From positions 29,776,042 through 29,840,041 of the forward strand of contig CM060734.1 of NCBI GenBank assembly GCA_030704615.1: 64,000 nt of DNA, written 5' to 3'. The stretch comes from Takakia lepidozioides (taxonomy: Eukaryota > Streptophyta > Takakiopsida > Takakiales > Takakiaceae). The position numbers were made by a program, and so were the translations under genes. Below are positions 35,416 through 47,454 of the stretch, in pieces (within the stretch, counting starts at the first letter, position 1; each line of letters starts with the position of its first letter). The notes beneath the pieces were generated by a model, which worked only from the letters and a program-made list of their open reading frames with translations, was not told where the DNA came from and made no database searches.

Positions 35416-35898
35416 ATGGGGTCGGGCAAGCCGAAGCGAAAGCGGAACGGCCCAAAAGATGATGATCCTGGTGAGCCCGATGGGGGCGACGTGTCACCGA
35501 GGCGGCCGTTTGAGGAAGCGATGAATGTTTCCGAAAACGAGGCCGCTCAAGAGCGGGAGGAATCCGAGGAGTCGGAGCCCGAGGAATCCTTGAGAGCTCC
35601 GACAAACCAAGAGATGCCTCCCATGCCGGCAGCCTTTTGGGAAGGGTTGTTGGCGCAATTTGGCGGGACGTTGAAAGACGTGTTGAAGGCGGCTAATGCC
35701 ACTTCCACTAAGGCAAAGTTTAAGGTGAAGCCTAAGGAACCCGGCACCTTCGAGGGCGTTCGAAATCGGAAGGCACTCAACACCTGGCTCCTGGAGCTAG
35801 AGCAGTACTTCCGGGCGGCCAAGTTGAGTGACGAGGATCGGGTGGAAGTGGCTCCCACCTATTTGAGGGGCTATGCTCAACAATGGTGGCAGAAACGT
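35416..35898 (+). pseudogene. Chromovirus gag, 5' part
   Basis: Starts MGSGKPKRKRNGPK, followed by an acidic region and FKVKPKEPGTFEGVRNRKAL, then AAKLSDEDRVEVAPTYLRG, typical of retrotransposon gag (capsid). The frame stops where the inner LTR begins; it continues without shift at 49036. Confidence 0.88.
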
Positions 35899-36907
35899 TG
35901 TCGCGTGGCTTTTACTCACCCATCCCTTCGCTATCCGAGGCGGAAACTCCAAGATAGAAGAGTTGGAAATCTCTAAGTACTCAGCCCGCGCAGAACAATC
36001 AGTCATGACCTACAGCTAGTGTATCATGGGGGTGTTTCCTATTTGTTTCCTTTTCCGCATTCATCTTTGCTACCTTACCATTGATAATTAAGTATCAGTT
36101 TGCTTCATCAATTTATCGGTTTCCTTAACTCCTCCATTCAATCCACAGCTTCACTCAGATCTCTCTACACAGTGTGATTGTATCGTATAAGTATCAGATT
36201 ATGATTTATCAGGTATCAGGCCGAATCCATTATGTCTCTAATCTGCTCTACAATATCACTCTAGCTTTGCATATGACAAGCATCTACTAATCCTCTTTTC
36301 TCCTTCATTGTGCTCTTCGATCTCCGCTCCCGCCTGTCTCCGAAGTCCTCCCCGAATAATGATCCCTTCCTATTCCCCGTTCTTCCCTTTATCCTCCTAT
36401 TTGCGGTTCTAACCGTTTCCCTCTCTAACCGTCGTATGTGAACTAACATGTTCCCTTCACTGGTGTTGTTCCCCACAGTCGTTCCCTGTCCTACTCTTCG
36501 TTCCCTATTATCGTGACCGCTGTGTCAAGCGGTGACTGGCTGTGTTTGGCTGTGTCGGGCTGTGACTGGCTGTGTGGCTGTGCCGGGCTGTGACTGGCTG
36601 TGTGGGCTGTGTCTGCTGTGACGACTGTGACGGGCTGTGTGGGCTGTGTGGGCTGTGACGACTGTGACGCTGTGTGGGCTGTGACGACTGTGACGGGCTG
36701 TGTTGGCTGTGTGGGCTGTGACGGCTGTGTCGGCTGTGTGGGCTGTGACGACTGTGACGGGCTGTGTTGGCTGTGTGGGCTATGTAACCCCCTTCTACAG
36801 TGCGCTGCTGTCACCCCTAAGGTTCCTGTTTGTCTCAGTCTGTGCAAAATTTAAGGGTACCCTACAGATCCCGTATAAGTGTCTAAGTCCCCTACAGTCC
36901 TCTATTA
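35899..36907 (-). repeat. Inner element 3' LTR (element orientation)
   Basis: Starts TGTCGCGTGGC on the plus strand. Its other edge has lost the terminal CA (reads CTCTATTA where the partner reads CTCTAACA). Contains a GGCTGTG-rich minisatellite at about 36539-36783. Confidence 0.88.
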
Positions 36908-36935
36908 CCCCTTCCCCCCTCAAAAAGCCGTGTCC

Positions 36936-39900
36936 TCACGGTTTACTGTTTCCGAGTAGCAACCCTTTGTGAGTGAGCACCTTGTTGACGTTGAGAGTTT
37001 CGTGGTGGGCTGTGTGTACGAGCCCGAGGTCTGTCTCTGGTTGATGGAGATGGTTGATCACTACCTGGATAAGTGAGGCCTTCTGGAGGCTGATATCGAG
37101 GTAATCTTTCCGCATAGGAGATCCCCTTTGTTTCTTCTCTTCCATCTGAATTGCATAGTCTTCTCCCATGTCAAAAGAATTTTGTGAAGAAACAGTTGTA
37201 TCAGAATCCTCATCGCCTCTCAGGTGTTTTAATTTTCGAACTTTTTGTGGAATCATCTGGGGCATACAATGCTGTCCTACCATGTCTGGAAGTTTGCATT
37301 TTACAACCTGGTGTAACCGTTGAACAGCAAAATTGGTGTAGACACTGAGCTCCTTGTCTGTCCAGATGAGTGGGGTACCAATTACTGGTGCAGCGTGCAA
37401 GTATTTCCATGCGATATGTCCCTTATAGAAAATGTCATCAAGTCCGAATTTCTGTGTTGACAAATTGTTGCAGGCTGCTTGAAACCATGAACGAATTTGA
37501 GAATCCTTTTATCATAACTTTTGGGTCATATAGGTACATATGAGGTGGCACCGAAGGTAATACCCAATGATCTCCACTGGAGTAACTTTGAAAGCGTGCT
37601 TGCATCTTTTGTTGCTCAATGTGGTAACGTATCAGAAAACAAGCAGCGTAGTATAGCCCGCACCCCATGACAATACTTGCTATCTCCTTGGTCTTGGTAT
37701 AAATGAGTCCATGTACAACCTGGAAAGCAACCAATTCCCTCACATGGTACCTGCCTCGTGCCAGTATTGTGCAAAGTGATGATCTTCAATATGTCGATTG
37801 TTTGGAAGAACTTTAGTCCTGGTTGCCACTGGCAGCCAAATACGCATGATTTGGTAGTAATGTGCGAATGACTGCGGAGGACTAAATTCTTTCCAAGCCA
37901 AATCCAACATGATGGGAATTTGGTTGAAGGGCATAATCATAGCCCTACTGTACTCCCTGGCAGCTGGAGTTTTAGGTGGGTTAAAAGCTGCATTGCCCCA
38001 TACCTCCGGCTGTGGTGGCTGTGGTGTGGTTGTAGTAACCACAGGTTCAGCTACTGGTACATGACCTGTTGTGGTGGTGGTGGTACTGGTTCCTGTACCA
38101 TTGGCATCTCCTGCACCTCCTGTGAAGACTGAAAAGCCAGAGTTCTGGCTTGCAAATAAGAAGCCATTAGCTGTTCCTGAGGGATATAGACTCTTTGGTC
38201 GATGTTTGAAGTGAGGTCTTCCACTTGAGTCTGGAGTCCGTCTACATCCTCTTGTAACTCTGCTATCCTACTATAGACATTGTCTATAGTAGTTGTGGCA
38301 ATGTTCTGCACCTGCAGTCTGAGCTCATTCATCTCGCTTTGGGTGAGCTTCCGTGGGCTTTTGCCCTCTACTGGCCCTTGTGCTAACCAGACCTGCATAA
38401 GGCTGTTATCCACCAAGCTGCTTGTGGTTCCCCTGAGAGTTTGCTCCTCTCTTAGCTTATACAATTCCAACTGCTGTTGTAAAGCCTTCATGCGCTTCGC
38501 CTGTGGCTCAACCAATTGCGCATAGGCAGCAAGTAGATTATTGGCTTCTTTCGAAGCCTTGTTACTGACCGCGATTTCATTTCTATTGGCCACGATGGTT
38601 TGTTGCAACTCCACGATGTATTTCTCATTCTCAGCTTCCATCTGCCTGTATTGCTTGAAAGTATCTTCATTGCGACAGATTGTATTCTTCATATCGACAA
38701 TGAGCTTCATGTGCTCCACATTCTCTTCTTCTGCCTTCGTACATTTTTCCGCTTGACTGTTTATTTCTTTTGTTGATTGGTCAAGCATAGTTGTAAATGT
38801 AGCGCATTGTATCGCCATCCTGTTATGCACTGTCTGCAACTCCGTATGTAGTGCATTCAGTTCTTGCAACTTGCTTTCATGCTGCACCTGCATTTGGTAT
38901 AGCTGTTGCTTATGTGCTTCGTGCAACTGGTCTTGCGCGAGGCCTGCCTCAATCAATTGTTGCTTGGCCAATTGCAAAGCCATTTCTGTATTGGCCAAGT
39001 CCTGCTTCATCTTGAGAGTGACCTCTTCATCGACCTTGTTTGCACACTCAGTGGCAAGTCGAGCCTCAAACTCCTTCCTGAGTTCTTCTTTCAAGGCTGT
39101 CAATTGGGTAATTGGAACATGGGTTTTGACATAAGTCCCCAATTAAGTGTCCTGCCTATGGAACTCATCAGCATTGCCTGTTGAGGGTCATCATGGTGAG
39201 GTTGCTGCTGTTCCTCCCGATCTTCAACAGTATGATGTCTCACTAACCATTCAGACCATTGTCCCACCGGATTTTCTTCCTGAACTACTTCATTTATGAC
39301 CGGTGCTACAGTGTCATGGCCTTCCGCCTGTGGTACCTCCGACACAGGTGTGTGCATTATATGTACCTCAGGATTTTTCTTGGGCAACTGTTGCACCTCT
39401 GGATTTCTGTCTGCTTGACCAGACCAGAATATTCATAGAGAAGGTCCCCTTTCTCTATTTCTGCCACTATCTGTTCTGTAGTTGGAATATCTATCCCTTC
39501 ACTTTCCAAATCAATTATTTCGGGTTGAGCTGCATGGATAACTTGTGACCTTGTGACAAGTCGTTCAAGTGGCTGTGTTGGTTGTGATGCAGAAGTAACT
39601 TCTTCCTCCCTCTCTGAAGGTCCTGCTTCCAGTAATAACATTCTTTTGTGCTGCTGTGCCCCTCCTGGTCATGAGCTTGGGAAACATTATCATGCGGAAT
39701 CCGTGAAGCCAGTGGATCCGCCACTACAGTCTTTCCCCTTCTCTGCCTCTTAGTCTCGGGTTGTGCTGCAGTCCACCCTCACTGTGTGAAGCCTTGCTCT
39801 TCCATTGCAGTTGTTTCTGGCTCAAACACTCCCATTTCCTTCCTTTCTTGTGCATTAAGTATGCCAGAACTAAGGATTATTTGAGCAATGATTGGGCCAG

Positions 39901-40470
39901 ACACTATGATAGGAGATTTTGCGGTAGTACCTTGTAATCTTTTCATCTCCTCTACCAGTGCGTTGTACATTATGTCCGCCCATGGTACCTCTTGTCCCTT
40001 CAAGCCTTTGAGGATTTCCTCTGTGAAGGATCTGCTCAAATATTGTTGGTTCTGTTTCAGGGCAATCAGAACGTTCAATACTTGGCCTATGTCTTTTAAC
40101 CCTGGGTACACAGCTTTGGTACAAGCATAACCCTGAGTTTTAAAGAAACTCCCTTCTTGGAATAAATCCCCTATTTGCAGTCTTTCCTGTGTTCCTCCAC
40201 ATACACATGACCTGCTGGCAATCGAAACAATTGCTGGAGGTATAGGGGAGTAATCATTAATTCAACTCCCTTCACCGTTGTTGTTCCTGTCTTTGGCTCA
40301 AAGTTCTGCAAAAATTGTAACATGTACTGTCTATGGTGTAGTGTCCAATCCATGCTTTGCAATCCTTCCAATCTCAGCTCCTTCAGTATCTTTATCGCCT
40401 GTGGGGTAGCCATCGTTTGTTTCTGCAGAATTGTGGTGCTCTTCACCCTGATTTCCTCCATTCCTCTCAC
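36936..40470 (-). pseudogene. Extra coding region after integrase in the inner element
   Basis: A chain of minus-strand frames (40470-40171, 40111-39779, 39641-39357, 39396-39100, 39142-38051, 38042-37740, 37743-37438, 37463-36936) that read like one or two former proteins. The first frame contains LHHRQYMLQFLQNFEPKTGT and a QQLFRLPAGHVYVEE stretch. The longest (363 codons) is a coiled coil rich in Gln, Glu and Ala. The frame at 37743-37438 has a short hydrophobic run (IVMGCGLYYAACFLI). Some Ty3/gypsy lineages carry a third ORF here, sometimes called env-like; I see no signal peptide or clear envelope feature. Confidence 0.6.
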
Positions 40471-41192
40471 TCTTCATCTTAGACTCACAGAACTGCTTTG
40501 GCTGTAACAACTGCAGGAATGCCTGTAGTGCACAAAGCAGAAACGTATGGTTGCCGCAGAAAGCTATGGGTAATCTCTTGTAAGCCTGCGGGGCTTGCAA
40601 GCATTGTTCAAGAGAAAAGCTCTGCTCTTTCGTTTCGTGTCTCTGCCATTGCGTAAGTAATATTGCGAGCGTATAGTCTGTTAGTTCCTCCATAGTTTCC
40701 AAGTTATAGCATTTATGGCCTGTCCTGTCGAGACGCCCGTTACTCAGAACGACGCCGCCTCTTGCGCTTAATTTCCCTCCATTTTCTTGATCATTTCTCT
40801 GGTTTTCTATTGGCTGTATCCGCTGTGACTGGATTTTAACTTTTATCTTCTTTAGTGGACTTTCCCTGTTGGATAGTCCACTAGGATCACACATGCGACA
40901 TGAATTCAGTTTTTCTGTACTTGCCGTTCGTTCTGTTTCCCTTTTTCCGTATTCATTAATGGGCCCGCCTTTCATCCCTTTTGACGGCCGTTCTTGTCTT
41001 TTCTTTTGACACCTGTCCTTGCACTTCATTCTCTGCTGTGTGTCGCACCCTGACCTCCACGTGTCTATTTTTAAATTAATTTCCGTTTCTTCTTCCTTCA
41101 GCCATTTTCCTGAAGTTTTTATGTGTCCACTTGTCACTGATTCTATGGATCGTGTAACTTTAGTAGGCTGTGTTGAGCTGTGACAGGCTGTG
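40471..41192. other. Inner element, spacer between integrase and extra coding region
   Basis: Minus-strand ORF 41137-40331 spans it but is very rich in Lys, Arg and Glu and has no domain signal. A GGCTGTG-type repeat starts at 41166. Confidence 0.4.
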
Positions 41193-41335
41193 TCATACTG
41201 TGTTACGCTGTGATAGGCTGTGTTGCACTGTGGTAAGCTGTGATAGGCTGTGACACAGGTTGTGATAGAAATAGGCTGTTGTGCATAAAACTGGATAGGC
41301 TGTGACTGTGTTGGGGCTGTGATAGGCTGTAAGCA
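41166..41335. repeat. Internal GGCTGTG-type minisatellite
   Basis: Variants of AGGCTGTGATAGGCTGTG recur about 12 times. Same basic word as the arrays inside both LTRs of this element. Confidence 0.75.
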
Positions 41336-42609
41336 CGTTTGTTTTGCCCACCCCGGTCATATATACTGGGCCTAGCGACAAGTGTTCCATACTCCGTTCG
41401 TAACACTGGTGCAGCCCGTGACTGCTCTTGCGGTTCAACATGCAAATCATGCTGCAGGGTTTGTCATGGATACCACTGTACCCCTTCAACTTATTTGCAT
41501 TGACTCTTCCCAGCATTTCTTTGTTAATGGTTTGTAACATGGCTGTGTTGTTATCATACATCTTTTGTATGACATAAGGTCCTTTCCATGGTGATTTAAG
41601 CTTAGAAGCTTGAATCTTCCTTTCTTCTGCAACCATAGAACCAAATCCCCCGTCTTAAAAGTCTTTAATTTGCCTTCATCAAACTGTTCCTTTCGCTTCA
41701 TCTGAATTCTGGTCATATTATCAGCTGCATCAGCACGTACTTCTTCCACATGGTATAATTCATGTTTCCTGACCTTGATGGAGTCTTGCAATTCCATTCT
41801 TTTTCCCCACTCCGTTCTCATGGTAGGTAACAGGAATTCCACTGGAAGTAAGGCTTCCATACCATAAACTAATTGGAATGGTGTATACTTTGTGGTGACT
41901 TTATATGAAGTCCTGTATGACCATAAAGCTGTCAGCAGCTTTGTATCCCAATCCGTTCTGTTTGCATGACTATCTTAGCCAAGATAGTACATAGTATTTT
42001 GTTGGTAGCCTCTGCCTGTCCATTACCCTGTGGGTAATATGTTGTACTCTTTCTATGCACAATCATAAACTCTTAGTCAATAACTCAATGGTCTCATTCA
42101 TGAAGTGACTTCCTTGATCACTGATAAATTCTAAGGGACATCCAAATCGTGTAAGTATGTTCTCGTACAGGAACCTTGCTGTGGACTTGGCTGTGTTGTC
42201 CCTCAAAGCTTTAGCTTCCACCCACTTTGTAGTATAATCAGTGGCTGTAATTATGTACCTGTTTTGTGTATTCTTGGATGGTGGGATTAATTGGTCCAAC
42301 AAAGTCTAGTCCCCATTTCTGAAATGGTTCCGTAGGCATTGTAGGATGCAAGGCCATTCTTCCAGATCTCTGCAAAGGTCCTAGCCTCTGACATTCATCA
42401 CACTTCTGACAATACTCATGTACATCTTTGAACAAAGTAGGCCACCAGTATCCTGCGAGTAGTATCTTTCTACTGGTAGTCTCTTCTCCAAAATGACCTC
42501 CAGCCACTCCTTTATGAACTTCCTCCAAGACTTTATTTACTTCATGGTGGTACAAGCATCGTTTTAGTACTCCATCAGGTCCTAACTTATACATTCTGCT
42601 TCCTACCAT
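41193..42609 (-). pseudogene. Integrase of the inner element
   Basis: The zinc-binding domain is at 42609-42340 (HKGVAGGHFGE ... CQKCDECQRLG, an HHCC pattern). The catalytic core follows: KWGLDFVGPI (first Asp), then TDYTTKWVEAKAL, FISDQGSHF (second Asp). The third acidic residue falls in the broken stretch after 42063. The C-terminal part (41860-41193) has the GDLVLWL motif common to integrase C-domains. The frame breaks at about 42270 and 42060. Confidence 0.85.
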
Positions 42610-42745
42610 AGTATAAGGTAAAGCTTGATAGCATTTCTCTTCCTCTGCTCCTTACCATAACTAGGTGGGCACTGACCATGAGCAAGGTAGTATCTGATTG
42701 GCCACTGCCAATCTAACCATTCATCTGCACTTCCTTGCACCTCCA

Positions 42746-43258
42746 TTACAAATAACTCGCATCAGGTAACTGATCGTCCACTCCTGTGGCGGCCTCTCCT
42801 GTTGTTAGTCGTGACAAATGATCTGCCACAAGATGCAAACGGCCAGGCTTGTAAATAACCTCGAACTCAAACTCATGCAAGATTATTAACCACCTCGCTA
42901 TCCTTCCACTTATCAAAGGTTTGTTCACCAGATATATCAGAGCCTGGTGATCCACATAAAACATAAACTTTCTTCCCAATAGGTAATGCCTGAATTTCTT
43001 CACTGCATAGATCATTGCCAATGCTTCTCTTTCCGTTGTGCTATAGTTCCTCTCAGCACTGTTCATCAACCGGCTAGCATAGTACACAGGTGAATCTATA
43101 TTCCCTGTAACATTCTGGGCTAACACCGCTCCCAACGCTTCTCCTGATGCATCGCAGTGAACATGAAATACTACATGCCAGTGAGGGTTAATCAGCACAG
43201 GTGTAGTTGTTACTGACAGTGTAAGTTCCTCAAACGCCTGTTGACATTCAGTGTCCAT
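42746..43258 (-). pseudogene. RNase H of the inner element
   Basis: Ty3-type RNase H: VHCDASGEALGAVLAQ, YSTTEREALAMIYAVKKFRH, FYVDHQAL and VADHLSRL are visible in order. The catalytic Asp, Glu and Asp are present in these motifs. Confidence 0.88.
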
Positions 43259-44138
43259 GCAAACACTGCATCTTTCTTCAGAAGCTTGCTCAATGGTGCT
43301 GCTATTTGTGCATACCTTTTGACAAATCTTCTGTAATAACTGGTTTGCCCAAGGAATCTCCTTAAACTCTTAACATTCACTGGTGGTGGAGAGACTTTAA
43401 TGGACTCTGTCTTCCTGGGATCCACAAGGAGTCCCTTCTTACACACAATGTGTCCCAGAAGCACCCCTGAGTTCACACAGAAAGTACACTTCTCTGGATT
43501 CAAGCCCAGACCTCTCATCCTGCATCTGGCCAGGCATAACTCCAATTTATGCAAGTGCTCATTCTTAGAGCTGTACACACTGAAATCATCCAAAACACCT
43601 GCATGAAATCATCCAGATACTCTTGAAAAGATTCACTTATCACTCTCTGAAAGGTCGCTGGTGCATTACAAAGTCCAAAGGGCATGACTTTGTATGCATA
43701 AGCCCCCCAGTCTGTGATGAAAGCTGTTTTCCCTTGGTCTTCTTCTGCCACTTGCACTTGATTATAACCACTGAAGCCATCCATGAATGAGTACATCTCA
43801 TGGCCTGCCACAGTGTCTAATACTGCTTCTGTGAATGGCAAAGGGAAAGGATCTTTCTTCGTACAAGCATTCAGCTTCTTATAGTTCACACATACTCTTA
43901 GTTTGCCATTCTTCTTGGGAACTATAACAATGGGTGACAACCAAGTTGTATACTCTATTGGGTATATAAACTTAGCCTCAGCCAACTTCTTTATCTCTTC
44001 TCCAACCTTCTGTGCGTAGTTGGGATTCATTCTATACCTCGCCTGCTTGATTGGTACTGACCCTGGTTCCAGTTCAATTTTATGCTGACAGACTTCAGGT
44101 GGTATCCCTTTTAGATCCTCATAGCTCCAAGCAAACAT
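43210..44138 (-). pseudogene. Reverse transcriptase of the inner element
   Basis: Motifs in order: LSPIVIVPKKNGKLRVCVNY, YSFMDGFSGYNQVQVAEED, KVMPFGLCNAPATFQRVI, then the catalytic MDDFSVYS. A frame change near 43590 separates the first five RT blocks from the catalytic block, so the enzyme cannot be made from this copy as it stands. Confidence 0.92.
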
Positions 44139-45317
44139 CTCTGTATTTGATGAACAAGCTTTTAGCTTCTTCGAAGAATTCCGGCTCCAAATCAGCTCCT
44201 ACTTTCACCATTCTCGGTTCCTCCTGAGTTCCCACATTTACTTTCTCTCACCTGCTCATCAGCTGTGATTGTCCAACCAGTCACCACTTCATCCTTTAAG
44301 CTCACAGTGGCTGGTTCTTCTAGGATTTCTATTCTCCTCCTTTTCTTCATAGAAATGTGGTGGGTAACATTGGTTTCCTCTTCAATTGGTGTTGCTGTCA
44401 CTACACCACAGCAGATACCTCTCAAACAACTTAGGCTTTCCAGCCGCATCTCTGCAACCTGCTCCCATTCTGGGTGCAGCAAAGGGTAGCTTCCTGCTCC
44501 TCATCCAGTCCTCCCTCCAGTCATACTCTCTGACTCCTCGAGGTCTTCTTGTAGCAGGTAATCTACTATTTCTTTGTGGTAATTTGTATCTCGTGCATCC
44601 CATTATGCACAGTTAGTAACTGAGAATTCCAGTCATGGAATACCCTTGGCCTGTTTCAGCCACGGACGTCCCAATAATAAGGAGTAAGCCTCCATGACTT
44701 CATCCATTTTTAATACAGTTACTGTGATCATAAAGATCATTTTCTGTATCTGTATCTTAACTCCTCTTATTAATCCCAATGGCTGTACACTTCTTTGATC
44801 TGCCATTGTTACTGTAAATGGGGCTGGTTTCATGTTACTTAGACCAAGCTCTTCCTTAATTGGTCTGTCATGATATTTACTCCAGAACCACCATCTATCA
44901 TACATCAGTTAGTTCTGTGCTTCCAATTCTCAATTGGATTACTGGCATAGAATCATCAAAGTCCATGACTGGTTCTCGCCCTTCCGGCTTCACATTATAA
45001 CTGGTCACCTTGCTGTTCAGGTCTGTGTTTCCTGTCTCTTGGGCAATTCGATTGATTGCCTGATACAGCCTGTGCCTACAATAAGGTGCCACAGCTAATA
45101 GCTGTCCAATGGTAATTTCTGCTTTGGTCTGACATATTACTTCAGCCAAAGTCTCTTCATTACTTTGCATGTCTGCATCTTCTTTTTTCCTTTCTTCCTC
45201 ACTCCCTTCTTTTTCTCCATCCGAATCAGAGGAATCTGCCACAGGAATATCAGTACTCTTTTGCATTTCCCTTATAGTATCTGCCACTTCCTTGTGCAGT
45301 TCCTTCTCATCTTCCAA
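44139..45317 (-). pseudogene. Protease region of the inner element
   Basis: Frame 45317-44898 ends in VIQLRIGSTELTDV, which leads up to the aspartic protease active site; the next frame (44905-44633) starts in the damaged active-site segment and ends LLLGRPWLKQAKG, the family's C-terminal block. Between 44630 and 44140 lies a linker of broken frames. Confidence 0.7.
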
Positions 45318-46629
45318 GTCTCTTCATCTTCAGGCATATCATTGCCACTTCCAGTCTCATCTTCTTCCTCTTCTACTGGAGGTATTAGTTTGGCTTTACT
45401 TCTTGTTACTATCATTGTACTTACTTCTGGTACAACACATGGCCTAACCATGTGAGCTGCCACCACTGGGCCCTCATTCACAGGAGCTCTCATCTCATTC
45501 TGGTGTCTTATCCAGAATGAACAGGCTGCCTTGCGATGTCCTGGCTGATTACAATAGTAACATAGCTCTTCACCATTGGGTCCTCGCCCTTGGTCTGGTT
45601 CTTGGATTATTTCTATAATCCTGATTCCCGGGCTGGTAATTCCCCCTTGGATTACCCTGATAGTTGCCTCTGGAATTTCCTTGGTAATTCCCTCTTGAAT
45701 TACCTCTCCCTTCCATGCCATTGTTATAACCACCAGACCTACCATAGTGGTCGATCATTGCTTCTTCTTGGCTGGGGCTGCACCTGATGCACCCTCACTT
45801 GCCTAGGTTCTCTTGCAGCTGTCCTTCTGTTGTAGTAACAATTCTCAGTAGAATGGTTATCCATTTACACAGATAGTACAGTGTTTCTCCTTCATGTGGC
45901 ATTCTGTAGTGGTATGGCCTTCATTCTGGCACTTTGCACACCATACACCCTTCCTCCAATGTGTTGCAGCCTCTGTGGCATACTTCTTCAAGATTTCTTC
46001 CAATCTTTTCTAGTTTATCCCTCTTCAACTTTTCCTTTCTCTTACTCTTTCTTTTTAGTTCTTGCTCTTCTTTCATCTGACTCATCTTCAGAGTCCTCAT
46101 CTTCCTTTTCTCTCTCCTGAGCATCCCAATTGCTCAATTCTGTTTGCAGTTTCAAATGCCTCCTCCACTGTATTATGGGGTAACATATCCACTTTCTTCT
46201 GCAACTCTGGTCTTAGTCCACTCACAAACCAAGTCTTCTGTAAACCGGGCTGGTACTGGGCAGCCAGCTTTTTCATCATCAATTCCATCTTCTCCATATA
46301 CTCTTCAACAGTTTCATGCTTCTTCTGCTTCAGCTGTTGTAAACTTCCATACACTTCATCCTCAGTTTTACTTGTCCTGAACCTATTTCGAAATGCTGTA
46401 TTCAAGCCATTCCAGGTTAGGAAATGATTATCAGGGAATCTTGCATACCATTCACTTGCTTTCTTGATAAGTGAACAAGGAACAGTCTCATCTTGGCATC
46501 ATCGCCATTCTCATTGTTCACTATACACATGTGCTCAAATTGGCTAATGTGTACATCGGGATCCCCTTTCCTGAATATATTGGAAAGGTGGTTTTGCCCG
46601 TGTTGGTTGTAACGCCATCTGTGGCCCAC
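45272..46629 (-). pseudogene. Gag capsid and zinc knuckle of the inner element
   Basis: GDPDVHISQFEHMCIVNNEN, then TAFRNRFRTSKTEDEVYGSL and LKQKKHETVEEYMEKMELM match the retrotransposon gag (capsid) pattern. A CCHC knuckle, CYYCNQPGHRKAAC, lies near 45560. Two frame changes interrupt the region. Confidence 0.85.
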
Positions 46630-46753
46630 CTTCTGCCCACTGACAGTGCTGGCACCCTTGCTGGTGCTGGTCCTTCTGGACCTGTTGTTTTTGTGGTGGA
46701 TCTTCCACCAAGTGGTGGCCCTTGAGCACTCCCTGCTTCTGGCCCCACGATAT

Positions 46754-47353
46754 TCACAGTATTCCCAGCTTCAGTTGCACTACTTCCCACACTCCGTCCC
46801 CCAGAGCCAGATCCAGGCAGCCGCCTGATCCCTGAGCCGACACCTTCGTTGGCCTGTTGCTCCACTTGATCCGAGGTCCAACGGGTTGGGATGTCCTGGT
46901 TGTAGTCTCAACCTCAGCTGTTGGGTCTACTTCTTCATATTCTTCCTCTTCCAATTTCTTCTCTCTGTTTTCATCCTCCAAGTTCTGCCCTTGGGTTTCT
47001 TCTTCACTCATGTAACTCAACTGTAATGGTGTTGGAGAGTCTGAACTCTCCGTTGGCTCTGCCACATCCTCATCTCCTTCTTCATCTTCTGCTTCAGAAA
47101 CTGGAGTTCCTGCTTTTGGTGTTCCATGCCAACTCTTATCAAAGATTTCTGTCAAGTCTTTTATCCAAGGATGTACCTCAGATCTTTCACCTCGTGATTG
47201 ATCTTCTTCCTGTACCAATTCCCTTAATCTTTCTTGCAAAGAAACAGAAGGAGTGGCATCCAACTCTAGTTCTTCCGGTATAGGTGATGCACTTTTGATC
47301 TTGATGGTGTGAGAGGTCCAGATGATTCCCCTATGTCTATTCCTCTCTCCCAA
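46754..47353 (-). pseudogene. Acidic N-terminal part of gag or separate ORF, inner element
   Basis: 199 codons, Glu/Asp-rich in the middle (EAEDEEGDEDVAEPTE). No domain. Lies between the first ORF and the capsid frame, probably the N-terminal gag extension. Confidence 0.5.
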
Positions 47354-47454
47354 AGATATGGATAATTAGCTTTCAGATAGCTTTCTCTTTTTGATGAATA
47401 TCTTTGTCGTCTAGCTTCTCTTTCATCACTCATGTCCCATGTCTTTCATTTCTT

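Noticed and set aside
36600-36854. Cys/Val-rich ORF that looks like a cysteine-rich peptide
   Set aside because: It is a translation of the GGCTGTG minisatellite in the LTR; the same artefact appears on the other strand as a Gln/Pro/Thr repeat.
36990-42000. Plus-strand ORFs rich in Ser/Cys/Phe across the inner LTR element
   Set aside because: Antisense of coiled-coil and pol frames that have real motifs on the minus strand.
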